Notes under the pieces: model-generated
What the model was told of the DNA's origin: nothing
Database searches by the model: none
What the model saw: the letters and a program-made list of their open reading frames with translations, nothing else
From: Pseudomonadota bacterium
GTDB lineage: Bacteria; Pseudomonadota; Gammaproteobacteria; Pseudomonadales; Pseudohongiellaceae
DNA: 7,240 nt
Assembly: GCA_022563075.1 (NCBI GenBank)
Contig: JADFOC010000057.1
Location: forward strand, 2,549 to 9,788
Reading direction: 5' to 3'
Program-made: the position numbers and the translations under genes
Shown here: in pieces, positions 6,835 to 7,240 of the stretch
Position numbering within the stretch: the stretch's first letter is position 1
How the letters are laid out: every line of letters starts with the position of its first letter

Positions 6835-7240
6835 ATGCCATCGAAGGCACATGCTACCTGGGTCATAGTCCTTAGCTTTTTTATTGCCTATTTGCTGGCT
6901 ATTGTGCCGTTCCCGCAATGGGCGATGCACTATCGACCCGAATGGGTGCCGATGGTTCTGATCTACTGGGCGATGGCGCTACCCTATCGAATTGGAATCG
7001 GCTCGGCTTGGTTTGTCGGTCTGTTACTCGATATCTTGGAAGGATCGATACTGGGAGTGAATGCCATGTCTCTGGTAGTCATCGCCTATGTCACGCTGAG
7101 CCTGCACCTGCGAATGAGAATGTTCTCTTCTCTGCAACAGAGTGGTCTGGTATTGGCCCTGGTAGGTCTGAATCTCATGCTGTCCCATTGGTTGCAAATT
7201 ATAACCGGGCAAACCATTAGCTCCAATCTTATGTTTCTTA
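6835..7240 (+). CDS. mreD: Rod shape-determining protein MreD, N-terminal 135 residues (cut by the window end)
   Basis: MreD is a small polytopic inner-membrane protein of the elongasome that works with MreC; full length in this group is about 160 residues, so most of it is present. Hydrophobic segments are seen at about residues 8-25, 36-50, 56-68, 78-92 and 104-122. The family block RPEWVPMVLIYWAMALPYR (34-52), followed by IGSAWFVGLLLDILEGSILG with the conserved LLLD..EGS.LG pattern, identifies it. The ATG at 6835-6837 lies 8 bp after the mreC stop; its ribosome site AGGCG overlaps that stop (the AG of TAG), which implies translational coupling. The frame stays open to the last base. Confidence 0.95.
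   Translation, partial: MPSKAHATWVIVLSFFIAYLLAIVPFPQWAMHYRPEWVPMVLIYWAMALPYRIGIGSAWFVGLLLDILEGSILGVNAMSLVVIAYVTLSLHLRMRMFSSLQQSGLVLALVGLNLMLSHWLQIITGQTISSNLMFL

Overview
The window looks like chromosomal DNA from a marine-type gammaproteobacterium, probably of the Pseudomonadales/Cellvibrionales group. The pointers are an E. coli-like MreB of 347 residues, a PA4642-family small protein, and gatC-gatA-gatB lying head-to-head with mreB-mreC-mreD. That arrangement is familiar in Pseudomonas-like genomes. The taxonomic placement is inferred from protein resemblance and gene order; no search was run.

Layout. The left end (1-147, + strand) is the last 48 codons of a gene whose product ends like an EAL-domain cyclic-di-GMP phosphodiesterase. 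Facing it, with 20 bases between the stop codons, is a 54-codon minus-strand ORF (168-332). It has a good Shine-Dalgarno sequence, a signal peptide and the EEVLVTGSR segment that opens the plug domain of TonB-dependent receptors, then stops at once. An apparently gene-free stretch of about 300 bp follows, then a PA4642-family gene (637-957, minus). Next come gatB, gatA and gatC (1107-4353, all minus, transcribed gatC to gatA to gatB), encoding the three subunits of the tRNA-dependent amidotransferase. A 362-bp divergent intergenic region separates them from mreB (4716-5759), mreC (about 5873-6826) and the first 135 codons of mreD (6835 to the window end), all on the plus strand.

Function. GatCAB converts misacylated Glu-tRNA(Gln) and/or Asp-tRNA(Asn) to the correct amide form. 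MreB, MreC and MreD form the cytoskeletal core of the elongasome that directs lateral wall synthesis in rods. The two operons share the intergenic region but no obvious pathway.

Most of the window is ordinary conserved core genome, and I see no convincing undescribed multi-gene system. The points that merit checking are: (i) mreC has no ATG, GTG or TTG start upstream of its membrane anchor, so it must use a rare start (AUC at 5873 fits best), a frameshift, or carry a sequence error; (ii) the truncated, apparently translatable TonB-receptor N-terminus at 168-332; (iii) a perfect TATAAT box and a stem-loop between mreB and mreC; (iv) a structured, G-rich predicted leader in front of gatC; (v) a short upstream ORF overlapping the mreB start, where the Shine-Dalgarno spacing is long.
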